A DNA stretch of 6,974 nt from positions 1-6,974 of the forward strand of contig JBBSOT010000275.1 in the NCBI GenBank assembly GCA_038259455.1, in the 5' to 3' direction. Numbering within the stretch: position 1 is the stretch's first letter; each line of letters starts with the position of its first letter. The position numbers and the translations under genes were made by a program. A model generated the notes under the pieces. That model ran no database searches, was not told the origin of the DNA, and saw only the letters and a list, made by a program, of their open reading frames with translations. Shown piece by piece: positions 1 through 5,491 of the stretch. The DNA comes from CAMYMG01 sp038259455. Lineage in GTDB: Bacteria; Pseudomonadota; Alphaproteobacteria; Rhizobiales; Rhizobiaceae.

Positions 1-214
1 CGTGGTGCTTACCGGTATCGTGACCAGACGGGTCGTGCGACCCATCATGTGCGACGCCGTGCATTGCTTGAGAAGCGTGCTCCTTGCAGTGCGCGTAAGA
101 CGTCGACCCCGCGCCTGCCGTTCCGGCCAGCTCCGCCGGCATAGCGTGGCCGAACCCGGCGACGAACACGCTGAGGCTCAACAGGATTCGCAGCAAGACT
201 TTTATGCCACCCAT
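1..214 (-). CDS. Partial His-rich exported metal-resistance protein (CzcI/CopL-like)
   Basis: The first 71 codons of a leftward gene are visible; the 3' end lies outside the window. ATG at 214-212 directly follows an in-frame TGA, so this start is well fixed, and a GGGATGG-like ribosome site lies just upstream. Residues 1-25 form a signal peptide: a short basic start (MGGIK), a Leu/Val-rich core and a small-residue end around GHAMPAELA. After it comes a Cys (YAHCKEHA) and a run of spaced His (MHGVAHDGSHDPSGHDTGKHH). Small exported proteins with this layout (CzcI, CopL, DUF2946-type) usually stand first in czcCBA or cop operons and take part in periplasmic metal sensing or binding. The metal specificity and which of these families it belongs to cannot be settled from the N-terminal half. 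It is transcribed away from the sensor/pump operon on its right. Confidence 0.7.
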   Translation of the reverse strand, partial: MGGIKVLLRILLSLSVFVAGFGHAMPAELAGTAGAGSTSYAHCKEHASQAMHGVAHDGSHDPSGHDTGKHH

Positions 215-533
215 TCACCATCCCAAGGCAAACGCATTCCCAACGCGTGTCAGCTGGGTTGTGCGACGACAGTGAACGATCGTGCGCGCGCTGCTGCGGC
301 TGGATTTCCAATGGGCTAAGCTCTTTGCTTCAATTAGAAGCCGAGCTTACGGTCCGTACCCGCCCCCAGAGTCAAGGCCTTTCGTTTGTGAGGCCATCGC
401 GAGAGGGCTTACCGCAAAGCCGACAGTAGCGGAGGACCGGTAATGGCCGAGTCGGACTTAGAGGCAGGTTCAGAGCACGAGGGTCGCCAGCGAATGACAA
501 CGTCCTTTATATGGCGTGAACCGGCGCATCGAT
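215..533. other. Intergenic stretch without a convincing gene
   Basis: This gap of about 320 bases separates two divergent metal-resistance units and must hold the leftward gene's promoter. Short open frames exist (247-429 and 443-577 on the plus strand), but both lack a good ribosome site and family-like sequence. Weak inverted repeats are seen: GCTTC/GAAGC at 327-341 and GGCTT/AAGCC at 406-421. I see no clear promoter, operator or RNA gene here. Confidence 0.5.
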
Positions 534-552
534 TATCCCCCTTGGGGGGATA
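534..552 (+). promoter_or_regulatory. G-tract operator for the CsoR/RcnR-family repressor
   Basis: Perfect inverted repeat: TATCCCCC (534-541), spacer TTG, GGGGGATA (545-552). CsoR/RcnR-family repressors are known to bind operators with G/C tracts flanked by AT-rich inverted ends, typically at their own promoter. The site ends 11 bases before the repressor's ATG and overlaps the likely -10 box, which fits negative autoregulation relieved by metal. Binding itself is inferred. Confidence 0.85.
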
Positions 553-563
553 TGATTTAGGCT
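551..563 (+). promoter_or_regulatory. Likely -10 promoter element of the sensor/pump operon
   Basis: TATGAT at 551-556 matches a sigma-70 -10 box in 5 of 6 positions and overlaps the right arm of the operator. A 17-base spacer would put the -35 at ATCGAT (528-533), a poor match, so the promoter would be weak or activator-dependent. A start of transcription about 7 bases downstream would fall on or next to the ATG at 564, so the message may be leaderless. Confidence 0.5.
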
Positions 564-842
564 ATGTCCGCCGTTGACCTACATAGCAGCCATCCGCGCG
601 TAATCAAGCGTCTCAAGCGGGCCGAAGGCCACCTTCGGACGATCGTCGCCATGCTCGAGACCCATCGGCCTTGCGTCGATGTCGCTCAGCAGCTTTTCGC
701 GGTGGAGCAGGCAATCCGTGCGGCCAAGAAGGTGCTGATTCACGACCATATCGATCACTGTCTTGATCGGGCGATCGCCAGCGAGGGGAAGGGCCGCCAC
801 GCCCCTCTCGACGAGTTCAAAGACATCACGAAGTACCTCTGA
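564..842 (+). CDS. CsoR/RcnR-family metal-sensing transcriptional repressor
   Basis: A 92-residue all-helical DNA-binding repressor of the DUF156 (CsoR/RcnR/FrmR) family, of normal length. The family opening RVIKRLKRAEGHLRTIVAML (residues 12-31) is clear. Ligand positions fit the family spacing: Cys37, His62 and Cys66 (25 and 4 residues apart), the Cys-His-Cys set of CsoR/InrS-type sensors, whereas RcnR has His and FrmR has Glu at the last position. The Tyr that precedes the Cys in copper CsoR is Pro36 here, and extra His residues (7, 10, 23, 34, 60, 65) are present, so Cu(I) specificity is not assured. A good ribosome site is missing before ATG 564 (only TTAGG, too close), consistent with leaderless translation. 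It is followed 10 bases later by a CDF pump, so its job is probably to repress that pump until Ni, Co, Zn or Cu is in excess. Confidence 0.9.
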   Translation: MSAVDLHSSHPRVIKRLKRAEGHLRTIVAMLETHRPCVDVAQQLFAVEQAIRAAKKVLIHDHIDHCLDRAIASEGKGRHAPLDEFKDITKYL

Positions 843-855
843 GGAGCATCGTTTG
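841..855 (+). promoter_or_regulatory. Ribosome site and TTG that set the start of the CDF pump
   Basis: GAGGAG (841-846) overlaps the repressor's TGA stop and sits 6 bases before an in-frame TTG at 853. The earlier in-frame ATG at 763 lies deep inside the repressor gene in another frame and would add 30 residues of unrelated low-complexity sequence, so TTG 853 is preferred. Confidence 0.75.
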
Positions 856-2217
856 CTGCGCTCACTGTTGATCTGGTTCGGCTTTGCCCAACCGCAAGGC
901 GCGCTATCGGGCGCGCACCCCGGCCACGGCAATGCCTCCCAGGAGGCGAAGGGCCACGGCCATACTCACGGCGTCGTCGACGCTTCCATTGCCACCTCGG
1001 AGCGAGGCTTGTGGGCGATCAAGTGGTCGTTCGCCATCTTGGCGGTGACCGCAGGCCTGCAGTTCGTGGTTGTGCTCCTGTCCGGCAGTGTCGCCTTGCT
1101 GGCCGACATGATCCACAACGTCGGCGATGCTGTGACGGCCATTCCTCTGGGGATCGCCTTCGTCCTCGCCCGTCGCAAGCCGAACCCTCGCTTCACCTAC
1201 GGCTACGGCCGTGCCGAAGACCTGGCCGGCGTCGCGATCGTCCTGATCATCCTGTTCAGCGCCATCGTTGCCGCTTACGAGGCCATCGACAGGCTGCTGC
1301 ATCCGCAGGCCATCACCCAGCTTTGGTGGGTGATGACCGCGGGCGTCATCGGCTTCATCGGCAACGAGGTCGTGGCGGTGTTTCGGATCCGGATCGGCCG
1401 CGAGATCAACAGCGCGGCGCTGATCGCAGACGGCTACCACGCACGCACCGACGGCCTCACGAGCCTGGCCGTCGTCGTCGGCGCGATCGGCGTGTATCTG
1501 GGCTTCCCGCTGGCCGACCCGCTGATCGGTCTTTTGATCACGATCGCCATCTTCGGCATCGTCTGGCAGTCGGCCAAGGCGGTCCTGACCCGCATGCTCG
1601 ACGGCGTCGAGCCGGAGATCACCGCCGAGATCCGTCATGCCGCCGAGCACATCCCTGGCATCCGACAGGTCCTCGACATTCGGACCCGATGGATCGGTCA
1701 CAAGTTGACGACGGAGCTCGATGTGGCGGTCGATGCCAACGCGACCTTGGCCGAAGCCGATGCAATCGCAACCCGATACGAGAAGGAACTCTTCGAGCAC
1801 ATGCCCGCGCTCACGTCGGCTCGTATCCGCGCCCGGCCGTTCGACGCTGCGACACAGAGCGTCGTTGTCGCCAACGTTGAGATCTCACATGGCGGACATG
1901 GCCATCATCACGCGCCGGCGCCGGTCCCAGTGCGTGGCGGCCTTGCCAGCGGAACGCTTCAGATCATCGACACGGCAGGCGGTGAACGGCTCGAGTTCAC
2001 GTCATCGAGCTTGCTCGTGGGGCTGAGCGCCGAAGCGGTGATCCATCGGACTCCGAGAAGGGACGAGGTTTTGCGACTGCTGGTCGATGCTATTGATCCG
2101 CATCGCATGCTCAGCGCTCTTGCGCCACAAGAGCCACACGAATTCGACGCCGAGCTCAGGCTGAGCAAGGACGGACAGAGCGAGGCGCTGCCGTTTCGGA
2201 TGATCGAGCCCGCTTAG
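853..2217 (+). CDS. CDF-family cation efflux transporter with extra C-terminal domain
   Basis: A 454-residue inner-membrane proton-coupled exporter of divalent metal (Zn, Co, Ni or Cd), longer than the usual CDF length of about 300. Layout: His-rich N-terminus (His22, 25, 35, 37, 39); six membrane helices at about 54-76, 80-104, 122-144, 156-174, 187-211 and 217-237; cytoplasmic CTD about 245-335; a second His-rich stretch (346-353, HGGHGHHH) and a Pro-rich linker; then an unassigned domain of about 90 residues (365-454). The transport site is intact: His88/Asp92 in helix 2 (HNVGD) and His196/Asp200 in helix 5 (HARTD), the His-Asp/His-Asp set seen in Zn/Cd/Co exporters. It is co-transcribed with the metal sensor upstream and probably controlled through the 534-552 operator. 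It lacks the His-rich cytoplasmic loop of DmeF, so I give no symbol. It ends 24 bases before the convergent parE with no visible terminator. Confidence 0.92.
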   Translation: MLRSLLIWFGFAQPQGALSGAHPGHGNASQEAKGHGHTHGVVDASIATSERGLWAIKWSFAILAVTAGLQFVVVLLSGSVALLADMIHNVGDAVTAIPLGIAFVLARRKPNPRFTYGYGRAEDLAGVAIVLIILFSAIVAAYEAIDRLLHPQAITQLWWVMTAGVIGFIGNEVVAVFRIRIGREINSAALIADGYHARTDGLTSLAVVVGAIGVYLGFPLADPLIGLLITIAIFGIVWQSAKAVLTRMLDGVEPEITAEIRHAAEHIPGIRQVLDIRTRWIGHKLTTELDVAVDANATLAEADAIATRYEKELFEHMPALTSARIRARPFDAATQSVVVANVEISHGGHGHHHAPAPVPVRGGLASGTLQIIDTAGGERLEFTSSSLLVGLSAEAVIHRTPRRDEVLRLLVDAIDPHRMLSALAPQEPHEFDAELRLSKDGQSEALPFRMIEPA

Positions 2218-2241
2218 GTCGTGACTGCGCTTTGACTTCTC

Positions 2242-2550
2242 TCAGCTCAGGATGCTTTCGTAGTTCCGGCCACCGTAGTACACGCCGATGATGGTGACTC
2301 GCATTGCGGCGTCGTCAACGGCAAAGGCGATGACCGCCCTGCCCTCGTAGTTCGTAATGCGCAGCCCAGGTCTGATGTCGTCTCGTCGCGTGCCTCGATG
2401 GGGAACCGTCGCCAGTCCCTCGCAATACGCCACGATCGCCTCGGTGTAGCGCACGGCGTTCAGAGGCGCTCCTTTTCGAGCGATGTAGCTATAGAGTTCG
2501 GCGAGCTGGCCCTCCGCCTCTGGCGCAAAAACAACCATGTAAGGCGCCAT
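2242..2550 (-). CDS. parE: ParE-family toxin of a type II toxin-antitoxin system
   Basis: A 102-residue protein of the RelE/ParE toxin superfamily, of normal length. Visible hallmarks are the N-terminal FAPEAEGQLAELYSYIA (residues 8-24), a Cys/Leu helix around 42-47, VPHRGTRR (49-56), the conserved RPGLR (60-64), IAFAVDD (74-80) and VYYGGRNYE (90-98). ParE toxins poison DNA gyrase; family membership is seen, the target is inferred. ATG at 2550-2548 overlaps the antitoxin's TGA by one base (TGATG), the usual antitoxin-first coupling. A later in-frame ATG (2538) is possible. On a plasmid the pair kills or arrests plasmid-free daughters. It converges on the CDF gene. Confidence 0.9.
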   Translation of the reverse strand: MAPYMVVFAPEAEGQLAELYSYIARKGAPLNAVRYTEAIVAYCEGLATVPHRGTRRDDIRPGLRITNYEGRAVIAFAVDDAAMRVTIIGVYYGGRNYESILS

Positions 2551-2828
2551 CAGGCCTTGGCGGTCGCTTTCTTGTGTTCGCTGGCGAGACGGGCTCTCAC
2601 CTTTTCCGCGGTGACGGCACGTGATGGATCAGCTTTGATCGCGTCATAAGCCGGGGCGACGTGTTGCAGCAGCCACACGTCGACGGCGCGATCGCGGGCG
2701 ATCAAAGCGCGCAAGCCGTCTCGAATGACTTCGCTCTCCGATGCGTATTCACCGGCGGCGACCTTCGACTTCACAGCCTCCGCCATTTCGTTGGGCAAGG
2801 TAATGCTGAGTTGCTGGGTAGTGCGCAT
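2550..2828 (-). CDS. parD: ParD-family ribbon-helix-helix antitoxin
   Basis: A 92-residue antitoxin that binds and neutralises the ParE encoded next to it and represses its own operon. The N-terminal strand QQLSITLP (5-12) is followed by helix A and the typical GEYASESEVIRDGLRAL (26-42) of CopG/ParD ribbon-helix-helix proteins. The basic, Ala-rich C-terminal part (about 50-92) would be the toxin-binding tail. GGAG lies 7 bases before the ATG (complement of 2836-2839), so the start is secure. A perfect palindrome just upstream (2840-2856) is the likely site of autoregulation. It is transcribed away from parA. Confidence 0.9.
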   Translation of the reverse strand: MRTTQQLSITLPNEMAEAVKSKVAAGEYASESEVIRDGLRALIARDRAVDVWLLQHVAPAYDAIKADPSRAVTAEKVRARLASEHKKATAKA

Positions 2829-2839
2829 GAGGATTCTCC

Positions 2840-2856
2840 GTAGGATTCAATCCTAC
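2840..2856. promoter_or_regulatory. Palindromic operator for the ParD/ParDE complex
   Basis: GTAGGATT, a single C, AATCCTAC: a perfect inverted repeat with 8-bp arms, starting 12 bases upstream of the parD ATG. A third half-site, AGGATTC at 2830-2836, repeats that at 2842-2848 with a 12-base step. Ribbon-helix-helix antitoxins commonly bind such arrays cooperatively. The left end touches parD's ribosome site, so binding should block expression. Binding is inferred. Confidence 0.75.
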
Positions 2857-2873
2857 TCCAACAGAGCGGTCCT

Positions 2874-2903
2874 TTGGTCGTAAGTACGTATATGCGTGAT
2901 AAA
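2874..2903 (+). promoter_or_regulatory. Candidate parA promoter with internal operator
   Basis: TTGGTC (2874-2879) and GATAAA (2898-2903), 18 bases apart, are a weak sigma-70 pair upstream of parA. Between them lies ACGTATATGCGT (2886-2897), a 12-bp palindrome with one mismatch. The same ATGCG/CGTAT half-sites recur in the palindrome before the RHH gene (3560-3575), so both could be sites for autorepression by that protein. The -10/-35 assignment is tentative. Confidence 0.4.
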
Positions 2904-2931
2904 GTATCGCTACAAAAGCGGAACTGCCTAA

Positions 2932-3558
2932 ATGCGTACTCTTGTGCTGGCAAGTCAAAAAGGCGGCGTCGGTAAGACCACCCTCGCCGGCCATTTGGCT
3001 GTCATGGCCGAGCAGCTAGGTGATGGACCGGTTGCGCTGATCGACACTGATCCCCAGGGGTCGCTGGCTGCCTGGTGGAACGAGCGGAAAGCAGAGGCTC
3101 CTCTTTTCGCCACGGTTGACGTGGCAGAGCTTGCCAGCTACTTGCAGAAGTTGGCTGATGCGGGGATCCAGTTGGCCATCATCGACACGCCACCAGCAGT
3201 GACAGAAATGATCCGGGAGGTGCTGAAGTGCGCCGATCTCGTACTCATACCGACACGCCCCAGCCCACACGATCTGCGTGCCGTAGGGTCGACAGTCGCC
3301 TTGGTCGAGGAATCTGGCAAGCGAATGGTGTTCGTCGTCAATGGCGCCGCGGCGAGGGCAAAGATTGCCGGGGAAGCCGCAGTGGCTCTGTCTCAACACG
3401 GGACCGTCGCGCCGGTCACCATTTTTCAACGCACGGACTTCGCCGGTTCGATGATCGATGGTCGAACGGTCCAGGAGCTGGACCCAAAGGGGCGCTCGGC
3501 AGAAGAAATCCGTTCACTCTGGAAATACGTATCTACACAGATGCGGAAAAAGAGTTAG
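2932..3558 (+). CDS. parA: ParA-family partition ATPase (small, type Ib)
   Basis: A 208-residue P-loop ATPase that drives plasmid segregation by forming ATP-dependent structures on the nucleoid. The deviant Walker A motif KGGVGKTT is at residues 10-17 (signature Lys10, catalytic Lys15), Walker A' IDTDPQGS at 37-44 (Asp38, Asp40) and Walker B AIIDTPP at 82-88 (Asp85). It starts right at the P-loop with no N-terminal helix-turn-helix domain, which defines the short type Ib (ParF-like) group; these rely on a small partner for DNA binding and operon repression. Such a partner follows 33 bases downstream, then repA, giving a par-rep operon. ATG 2932 is the only sensible start, although no strong ribosome site precedes it. 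Confidence 0.95.
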   Translation: MRTLVLASQKGGVGKTTLAGHLAVMAEQLGDGPVALIDTDPQGSLAAWWNERKAEAPLFATVDVAELASYLQKLADAGIQLAIIDTPPAVTEMIREVLKCADLVLIPTRPSPHDLRAVGSTVALVEESGKRMVFVVNGAAARAKIAGEAAVALSQHGTVAPVTIFQRTDFAGSMIDGRTVQELDPKGRSAEEIRSLWKYVSTQMRKKS

Positions 3559-3559
3559 G

Positions 3560-3575
3560 ATGCGCACGTGCGTAT
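3560..3575. promoter_or_regulatory. Palindrome between parA and its partner gene
   Basis: A 16-bp near-perfect palindrome, ATGCGCACGTGCGTAT, with a perfect 10-bp core (3563-3572) and one mismatched pair. It lies just after the parA stop and just before the AAGGAG ribosome site (3578-3583) of the next gene. It may be an operator or a translation-control hairpin for the RHH partner and repA. Confidence 0.5.
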
Positions 3576-3591
3576 TCAAGGAGTTACGTAA

Positions 3592-3867
3592 ATGGCTAAA
3601 ACTGCGAGCTTGACTGCTGGTTTGGTGGCCAAGAAGGGCGAAGCGATGCCTGCGGGCGCGCTGAAGTCGCCGCCGGCCAAGACAGCGGCAGAAGAGGGCC
3701 CCCCGGCGATCGGCCGGGACTACTACAAGGCCCTGACTGTGAAGCTTGATCGGGAGCGCTACGAGACGCTAAAGAACGCCGGAATCAAGCTGGACAAGAA
3801 GAGCCAGGAGATCTTCGTGGCTGCGCTTGATCTCTGGTTGAAGCAATCAGCATTCGAGTCGGCGTGA
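3592..3867 (+). CDS. Small ribbon-helix-helix partition partner (ParG-like)
   Basis: A 91-residue protein with two parts: a flexible, basic, Ala/Pro-rich tail (1-45) and a C-terminal segment with ribbon-helix-helix layout, with strand KALTVKL (46-52), helix A DRERYETLKNAG (53-64) and helix B KKSQEIFVAALDLWLKQ (69-85). The position directly after a type Ib ParA and this architecture match ParG-type centromere-binding proteins, whose mobile tail stimulates the ATPase; Arg42, the only Arg in the tail, could serve as the arginine finger. It probably binds the centromere and represses the operon. AAGGAG sits 8 bases before ATG 3592. Its stop overlaps the repA start by 4 bases (GTGA). Function comes from context and fold prediction by eye, so it remains less certain than the neighbours. 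Confidence 0.75.
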   Translation: MAKTASLTAGLVAKKGEAMPAGALKSPPAKTAAEEGPPAIGRDYYKALTVKLDRERYETLKNAGIKLDKKSQEIFVAALDLWLKQSAFESA

Positions 3868-4859
3868 AGGGGAGGGCGACTTCGGCTCGGGTCCCCAGGG
3901 CCAACATACCCAAGGTGGACGAGCTGCTGGGGGACTTGGGGGCGACCGGCAGGGTGCAGGCAAAGCCAGTGGCCAGCAAGGGGCTCAAAGCCAAACGGGG
4001 CGGGCTGCTGCCCGTGCATCATCCGAACCGGGATTTCTTCCTCTGCGACCTGTTCGACTACGCCCTGAAGGACGATGGCGTCAGCATGGAGGCGCCGATC
4101 TTCACCTTGGCGACCCGCCCGGATGTCTCTGTGTGGCAGTGGGAGAGCAAGGACAAGACACGCGCCATCACCGTGACGCCCAGCGTCTTGGGTCGCGCAA
4201 CTCAGTTTGATAAGGATTTACTTATCTACGTAGTTAGCCAGATGACTGAGGCGCTGAATCGGGGCCGCCCGGACGCCAACAGCCGCACCGTACGGTTCCG
4301 GGTCTATGACTACCTGGTGTTGACCAACAAGCCGACCGGCGGGAAGGAGTACCAGCGCCTGCAAGACGCGCTCGAGCGGCTGCGTGGCACCTCGATCAAG
4401 ACCAACATCAAAACCGGCGGGCAGCGGGTCAAGGAAGGCTTCGGCATCGTCGATAGCTGGATGATCATCGAGAAGTCGCCCGATGACGATCGCATGATCG
4501 CCGTCGAGGTCGGGCTCTCGAGGTGGCTCTTCAACGCCGTCCAAGCTCACGAGGTGTTGACCATCAACTCGGACTATTTCCGTCTGCGCAAGCCGATTGA
4601 GCGACGTCTCTACGAGTTGGCGCGAAAGCACTGTGGGGACCAGGCGCATTTCGCGATCGGGGTTGAGCTTCTGCAGGAAAAGTGTGGGAGCAAGTCTGCT
4701 CTGTTCGAGTTCCGGCGAGCCCTGCGCGAGATCATGGCAGCCGACACGCTGCCCGACTACCGCTTAGAGCTTAACGATGATCGGGACCAGGCAGTCTTCT
4801 ATCGCCGCAGCGCCGGACGTATCGAGATGAGCCAAGCCAGCGCCGCCCACGCGCCCTAG
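3864..4859 (+). CDS. repA: RPA-type plasmid replication initiator protein
   Basis: A 331-residue initiator of the RPA family (replication initiator protein A, PF10134), which binds iterons and opens the origin. After a basic low-complexity N-terminus (1-47) come the family landmarks HPNRDFFLCDLFD (53-65), EVTPS-equivalent ITVTPSVLG, DKDLLIYVVSQM (116-127), SRTVRFRVYDYLV (140-152), LERLRGTSIKTNI and RLRKPIERRLYELARKHCG (240-258). The start is GTG 3864, overlapping the upstream stop as GTGA; no good ribosome site is present, so translation probably depends on coupling to the partition gene. No other in-frame ATG precedes the conserved part. Five iterons begin one base after its stop, confirming the role. 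Codon use around 4202-4240 is more AT-rich than the rest of the gene. Confidence 0.93.
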   Translation: MKGRATSARVPRANIPKVDELLGDLGATGRVQAKPVASKGLKAKRGGLLPVHHPNRDFFLCDLFDYALKDDGVSMEAPIFTLATRPDVSVWQWESKDKTRAITVTPSVLGRATQFDKDLLIYVVSQMTEALNRGRPDANSRTVRFRVYDYLVLTNKPTGGKEYQRLQDALERLRGTSIKTNIKTGGQRVKEGFGIVDSWMIIEKSPDDDRMIAVEVGLSRWLFNAVQAHEVLTINSDYFRLRKPIERRLYELARKHCGDQAHFAIGVELLQEKCGSKSALFEFRRALREIMAADTLPDYRLELNDDRDQAVFYRRSAGRIEMSQASAAHAP

Positions 4860-4930
4860 GTTCGTTACATCACCCATGCCGGCGGCGAGGCGGCTACGAA
4901 AGTGACGGGGTGTCAGGTGCTGGGCGCCCT

Positions 4931-4960
4931 CGAAGCGCCGCGGGGCTGCCCGGCGCTTCG
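4931..4960. repeat. 10-bp-arm inverted repeat touching iteron 2
   Basis: CGAAGCGCCG (4931-4940) and CGGCGCTTCG (4951-4960) are perfect inverted arms around a 10-base GC-rich spacer. The right arm shares TTCG with the start of iteron 2. It lies 71 bases past the repA stop and could end repA transcription (no T-run follows, only TTATAT) or act in the origin as a hairpin. Confidence 0.7.
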
Positions 4961-4976
4961 TTATATCGCCCATGCC

Positions 4977-5019
4977 TGTGGATAGCATCGTTCTATCACC
5001 CATGTTTAGCTGTGGATGG
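4977..5019 (-). promoter_or_regulatory. Two DnaA-like boxes between iterons
   Basis: TGTGGATAG (4977-4985) and TGTGGATGG (5011-5019) are reverse-complement matches to the DnaA box TTATCCACA with one and two mismatches. Each precedes an iteron at the same distance, so host DnaA may bind side by side with RepA. Confidence 0.65.
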
Positions 5020-5146
5020 GCTCGTTCTATCACCCAGAGTGGCTTCGTTATTTCACCCATGAGACCTGCCCGGCAGCCCAATGCTGGTGCGGGTTCCAGA
5101 AACCGTAACACGCGCGCGCGGTTCTTTAACTTTCAAGATCTTTAAC

Positions 5147-5491
5147 GCGACAAACCAGTCGGCTCACAGCATCCGAGACACATCCACCACCCCTTAAACA
5201 GTCCGCAAAGGGGATGAAAGGCTGCCCACGCGCCTGTGCCCCTACCAAAAAATGCGCCCGCCAAAGCGGGCGAGAACCAGTCCGCGGGGAAGCTGCGCTT
5301 CCCCCTGTCATGCTCCGGCTTCGCCTGCGCATCGGACTCGACCCCCTACGGGGCCTGCAGCCCCCAAACCGCTTACGCGGTTCGGCTCCCCCAGCTCAAT
5401 CAGCCAAGAGGATGGAGTCCGGCCTCGGTTTGCTCAATGAACGCGTCAGATCCTCGTTTGCGGCTCCAAAACCGAACCGGCAAGGGGTAGG
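5147..5491. other. Hairpin-rich region without a gene
   Basis: About 345 bases between oriV and the next gene. I see a row of short GC-rich inverted repeats: CCCCTT/AAGGGG (5190-5213, 12-base loop), CGCCCGC/GCGGGCG (5255-5272, 4-base loop), GGGGAAGC/GCTTCCCC (5286-5304, 3-base loop), GGGGC/GCCCC (5350-5364) and AACCGC/GCGGTT (5367-5382, 4-base loop). Open frames across it (5214-5510 plus, 5126-5332 minus) are Arg/Pro-rich by-products of these repeats. The role is unknown. Confidence 0.6.

Larger units (their letters stand above)
4861..5061 (+). repeat. Five-copy iteron array of the plasmid origin
   Basis: Five direct copies of an 18-bp repeat with consensus TTCGTTATATCACCCATG: 4861-4878, 4957-4974, 4987-5004, 5021-5038 and 5044-5061. 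Copies 1, 2 and 5 differ from it at one position, copy 3 at two, copy 4 at four; TCGTT and CCCA are invariant. Spacing is irregular (96, 30, 34 and 23 bases between starts). All lie in one orientation directly behind repA, as expected for initiator-binding sites that also control copy number. Confidence 0.93.
4861..5146. other. Replication origin oriV
   Basis: The iteron array, two DnaA-like boxes, an alternating CG tract (5109-5120) and an AT-rich segment (5121-5146) together form a standard iteron-type origin immediately downstream of its initiator gene. The AT-rich segment holds two copies of TCTTTAAC (5123-5130 and 5139-5146), 16 bases apart, and is the likely unwinding element. The exact right border is not visible. 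Confidence 0.85.

Noticed and set aside
247..577. Short plus-strand ORFs at 247-429 and 443-577
   Set aside because: No ribosome site, no family resemblance, and the second runs through the operator into the repressor gene.
763..852. Upstream ATG for the CDF gene
   Set aside because: It would overlap the repressor gene by 80 bases and add unrelated sequence; TTG 853 has a good ribosome site.
904..1800. Long minus-strand open frame of 298 codons
   Set aside because: It lies opposite the CDF gene, is rich in Asp, Gly and Arg as expected from the reverse of a GC-rich membrane protein, and matches no family.
1011..1880. Plus-strand open frame of 289 codons in another frame of the CDF gene
   Set aside because: Its Arg/His/Pro-rich composition is typical of an out-of-frame reading; the real frame has full CDF motifs.
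4931..5061. CRISPR-like array
   Set aside because: The 18-bp repeats have irregular short spacings and are directly behind a replication initiator, so they are iterons.
4764..5111. Minus-strand ORF across the iterons with repeated MGDIT motifs
   Set aside because: The repeated peptide is just the translation of the iterons on the other strand.
5255..5382. Attenuator or rho-independent terminators
   Set aside because: Stems are present but none is followed by a T-run on either strand.
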